A DNA stretch of 8,007 nucleotides, taken from contig JALHLM010000272.1 of assembly GCA_022844585.1 (NCBI GenBank), forward strand, positions 1-8,007, given 5' to 3'. Shown here in pieces: positions 6,095 through 8,007 of this stretch. The stretch is from Pirellulales bacterium. Lineage in GTDB: Bacteria; Planctomycetota; Planctomycetia; Pirellulales; JALHLM01. Numbering within the stretch: the first letter of the stretch is position 1; each line of letters opens with the position of its first letter. The notes under the pieces are model-generated. The model was not told the origin of the DNA, searched no databases, and saw nothing but the letters and a program-made list of their open reading frames with translations. Position numbers and translations under genes: made by a program.

Positions 6095-6327
6095 GCGGTC
6101 CTTGGGCGGCGCCCGGCGAGCATCCTCAGCGCGCGATGACGAAGCAAATCGCGTTACCGCCCTATTTTACGCCATTCGCGCGCATTCAGCCAAGCCGAAT
6201 GAAAGGACCGCGCCGAACTGGACCGCCGTTCGCTGATTGTTTTTCGGCTAAGCATCGGGTTCAATGCACGCTGGGGGGGAGGCGCGGAGGCTCTTGTGTT
6301 GATTTGCCTGCTGGAGAGGACCGCGCC

Positions 6328-7533
6328 ATGAGGTCGACCTGGACCTTTCATTCCGCCGGAGAAATCGTCTTCGGACCCGGTTCCGCGGGCCAATTGGGGG
6401 ACCGCGCCGCTCGGGCGGGGCTACGGCGCGTGCTGATCGTGACCGACCCGCCGTTGGCGGCGGCCGGCATCCTGGAACAAGCGCGCCTGCCGTTGGAGGC
6501 CGCGGGATTGGCCGTCGAAGTCTTCGACGACGGGGAGCCGGAACCGAATTTCGCCGCGGTCGACCGCTGCGTGTTGGCCGCCCGACGATTTCGTCCCGAC
6601 GCCTTGCTGGGCCTTGGCGGCGGCAGCAATATGGACCTGGCGAAGATCACGGCCGTGGTCCTGGCGCATGGCGGCGCGCCGCGCGACTATGTCGGCGACG
6701 ATCGCATCCGCGGCCCGGTGGCGTCGATCATCTGCGTGCCGACGACGGCCGGCACCGGCAGCGAGGTCTCGGCGTCCTGCGTACTGACCGACGAGGAGGC
6801 GCACCTCAAGGTCGGCATCTTGAGCAATTATTTGCGTCCGCGACTGGCGATCGTCGACCCGCTGTTGACGATGGGCTGCCCGAAGCGCGTGACCGCCGAC
6901 GCCGGGATCGACGCGCTGACGCATGCCATTGAAGCGTACACCGCGGTTGACAACGAGTTCTTTCCGTTACCGCCGGGCGAACGCACTGTTTATCAAGGGA
7001 AGCATCCGTTGGGCGATTGCATCGCGGAGAAGGCGATCGCGCTGGCGGGCGAACATCTGGTGCGCGCCGTGGAGGAGCCGGATAACCTGACGGCGCGGAC
7101 CGGCATGGCGCTCGCGGCGACGTTGGGGGGCCTGGCGTTTTCGAACGTCGGCGTGGCGCTCGTTCACGCGATGGAATATCCGATCGGCGGCGCGGTGCAT
7201 TGCTCGCACGGCCAGGGCAACGGCTTGCTGCTGCCGTATGTAATGCGGTTCAACTTGCCGGCGCGGAAAGCGGCGTTCGCGCGCGTGGCGAAGCTGTTAG
7301 GGCGGCAAGTGCAGGGCGTCGAAGTTGAGGTGGCGGCCGAGGAAGCGGTTACCGCCGTGGAGCAAACGCGCGAAAGGATCGGCATTCCGCGCCGACTGCG
7401 CGAGCTGGGCGTGACGGAAGAGCAGTTGCCAGGCTTTGCCGACAAGGCGTTCGCGGTGAAACGAATTCTGCGCGTGAATCCACGGATGCCGTCGCGGGAT
7501 GAGATTCTGGAAATCTATCGCGCGGCGTGGTGA
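6328..7533 (+). CDS. Iron-containing alcohol dehydrogenase (group III)
   Basis: This 401-residue enzyme belongs to the metal-dependent family of FucO, EutG and ADHFE1, which oxidises alcohols or hydroxyacids with NAD(P). The dinucleotide-binding site is GLGGGSNMDLAK (95-106), where the usual GGGSxID is GGGSNMD. TTAGTGSEV (139-147) follows. The metal ligands are Asp195 and His199 in GIDALTHAIEAY, His280 in LVHAMEYPIGG, and His294 in HCSHGQGNG, all at family spacing. Residues about 206-230 (FFPLPPGERTVYQGKHPLGD) form an insertion between the metal ligands that recalls the ADHFE1-like branch rather than FucO. GGAGAGGA (6313-6320), seven bases before the ATG at 6328, fixes the start. The 80 further in-frame codons upstream (to 6088) do not look like this family and overlap the kinase start. 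It is divergent from the kinase and convergent with the next gene. The physiological substrate is unknown. Confidence 0.93.
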   Translation: MRSTWTFHSAGEIVFGPGSAGQLGDRAARAGLRRVLIVTDPPLAAAGILEQARLPLEAAGLAVEVFDDGEPEPNFAAVDRCVLAARRFRPDALLGLGGGSNMDLAKITAVVLAHGGAPRDYVGDDRIRGPVASIICVPTTAGTGSEVSASCVLTDEEAHLKVGILSNYLRPRLAIVDPLLTMGCPKRVTADAGIDALTHAIEAYTAVDNEFFPLPPGERTVYQGKHPLGDCIAEKAIALAGEHLVRAVEEPDNLTARTGMALAATLGGLAFSNVGVALVHAMEYPIGGAVHCSHGQGNGLLLPYVMRFNLPARKAAFARVAKLLGRQVQGVEVEVAAEEAVTAVEQTRERIGIPRRLRELGVTEEQLPGFADKAFAVKRILRVNPRMPSRDEILEIYRAAW

Positions 7534-7568
7534 TCGTCGGATTCTCCGCCATTGACGGCTGCGGTTTG

Positions 7569-8007
7569 CTACGGCAGCGTCTTTTCGATTGAAGTTGTGC
7601 CGGCTTTCACGCTGTCGTATTCGATTGTGAACGGCCCGGTGCCGGCGACGATCCAGCGGGCGTGGATCACGCCGTGGCCAGGGATTGACTCGATGCGGAT
7701 TGCTGCGGGCCTGCGAGACTGTTCTTTCGGACTCTCTAAGAAGCGGTCGTCGGAGGTGAGCGCGGCGATGACGCGCAGTTGTCCGCCCGTGATCTTCAGC
7801 AAGTCCGGCCGCGTGACCTTGCGGTCAGCGGCGAAGCCGGCGCGGGTGGGAATGGCGCGCTCGTTGCGAACATGAACCGTGATTTGTTGCAGGCCGCCGC
7901 GGAGCGGTTGGATCTCGATCTGATCGAAGGCGACTTGGGGCAATTGATCGGCGTGGTAGAACGTGAACGCCATGTTGCGGTGGCATTCTTCTTCCAGCAG
8001 GAACGAC
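7569..8007 (-). CDS. C-terminal part of a probable M14 zinc carboxypeptidase family protein
   Basis: The frame is open to the right edge, so this is the end of a longer protein; the first internal Met (7973) is not its start. The visible part begins SFLLEEECHRNMAFTFYHAD and goes on to a beta-rich domain (QVAFDQIEIQPL, QQITVHVRNE, ending TIEYDSVKAGTTSIEKTLP; stop 7569-7571). As I recall, 'E-C-RN-AFTLYHADQ-P' followed by such a domain occurs at the end of the catalytic region of M14 carboxypeptidases in planctomycetes. No zinc ligands of the peptidase lie inside the window, so the call rests on that recollection. It converges on the alcohol dehydrogenase gene with a 35-bp gap and no visible terminator. 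An alternative is a different secreted enzyme with a C-terminal beta-sandwich. Confidence 0.6.
   Translation of the reverse strand, partial: SFLLEEECHRNMAFTFYHADQLPQVAFDQIEIQPLRGGLQQITVHVRNERAIPTRAGFAADRKVTRPDLLKITGGQLRVIAALTSDDRFLESPKEQSRRPAAIRIESIPGHGVIHARWIVAGTGPFTIEYDSVKAGTTSIEKTLP

Noticed and set aside
6088..6327. N-terminal extension of the alcohol dehydrogenase by 80 codons
   Set aside because: The family begins at the ATG at 6328, which has a good ribosome binding site; the extension is unlike the family and overlaps the kinase start.
6095..6327. Divergent promoter pair between the kinase and the alcohol dehydrogenase
   Set aside because: A promoter must exist there, but I could not find convincing -35/-10 boxes or an operator palindrome, so I do not place one.
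6421..6924. 167-codon minus-strand frame antisense to the alcohol dehydrogenase
   Set aside because: Composition is that of a reverse-complement shadow, and it overlaps the conserved dehydrogenase motifs.

Overview
The window is GC-rich chromosomal DNA, most likely from a planctomycete (Planctomycetota, Pirellulales-like). This rests on recalled family resemblance rather than a search. The clues are a pentapeptide-repeat protein with the 'FTKEQLYST' module and PEP-CTERM tail common in that phylum, a small SEC-C protein of planctomycete style, a DUF3365-type heme sensor kinase, and paired palindromes between genes. No phage, transposase, CRISPR array, rRNA or tRNA gene is visible.

Layout. Bases 1-135 (minus) are the first 45 codons of a bacterial Hen1-type RNA 2'-O-methyltransferase that runs off the left edge. 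A perfect 11-bp hairpin (184-213) separates it from a small SEC-C zinc-motif protein (minus, about 236-500) whose frame appears broken twice. Bases 501-678 hold no gene I can support. Next (679-1315, minus) is what looks like a decayed secreted pentapeptide-repeat/PEP-CTERM gene: the repeat part survives as an ORF, the sorting tail lies in another frame, and the usual start is missing. It abuts a metallophosphoesterase (1312-2301, minus).

Bases 2302-2522 are the divergent gap before a tRNA-dihydrouridine synthase (2523-3590, plus); I see no convincing promoter there. A short repeat-rich spacer follows. Then come RNase HI (3693-4166, minus), a REP/BIME-like pair of inverted palindromes (4185-4281), and a 599-residue membrane sensor histidine kinase with a CxxCH heme motif in its sensor region (4295-6094, minus). 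After a 233-bp divergent gap with no clear signal lies an iron-containing alcohol dehydrogenase (6328-7533, plus). It converges on the 3' end of a probable M14-type carboxypeptidase (7569-8007, minus) that runs off the right edge.

The intact genes are mostly independent housekeeping or sensory units: tRNA modification, RNA-DNA hybrid removal, signalling, alcohol oxidation. They do not form one operon or pathway. The left third (200-1315) stands out as a zone of gene decay next to an RNA-repair gene. I found no clear evidence of a new multi-gene system. The best leads are the two broken genes, the heme-type orphan kinase and the partial RNA-repair locus.
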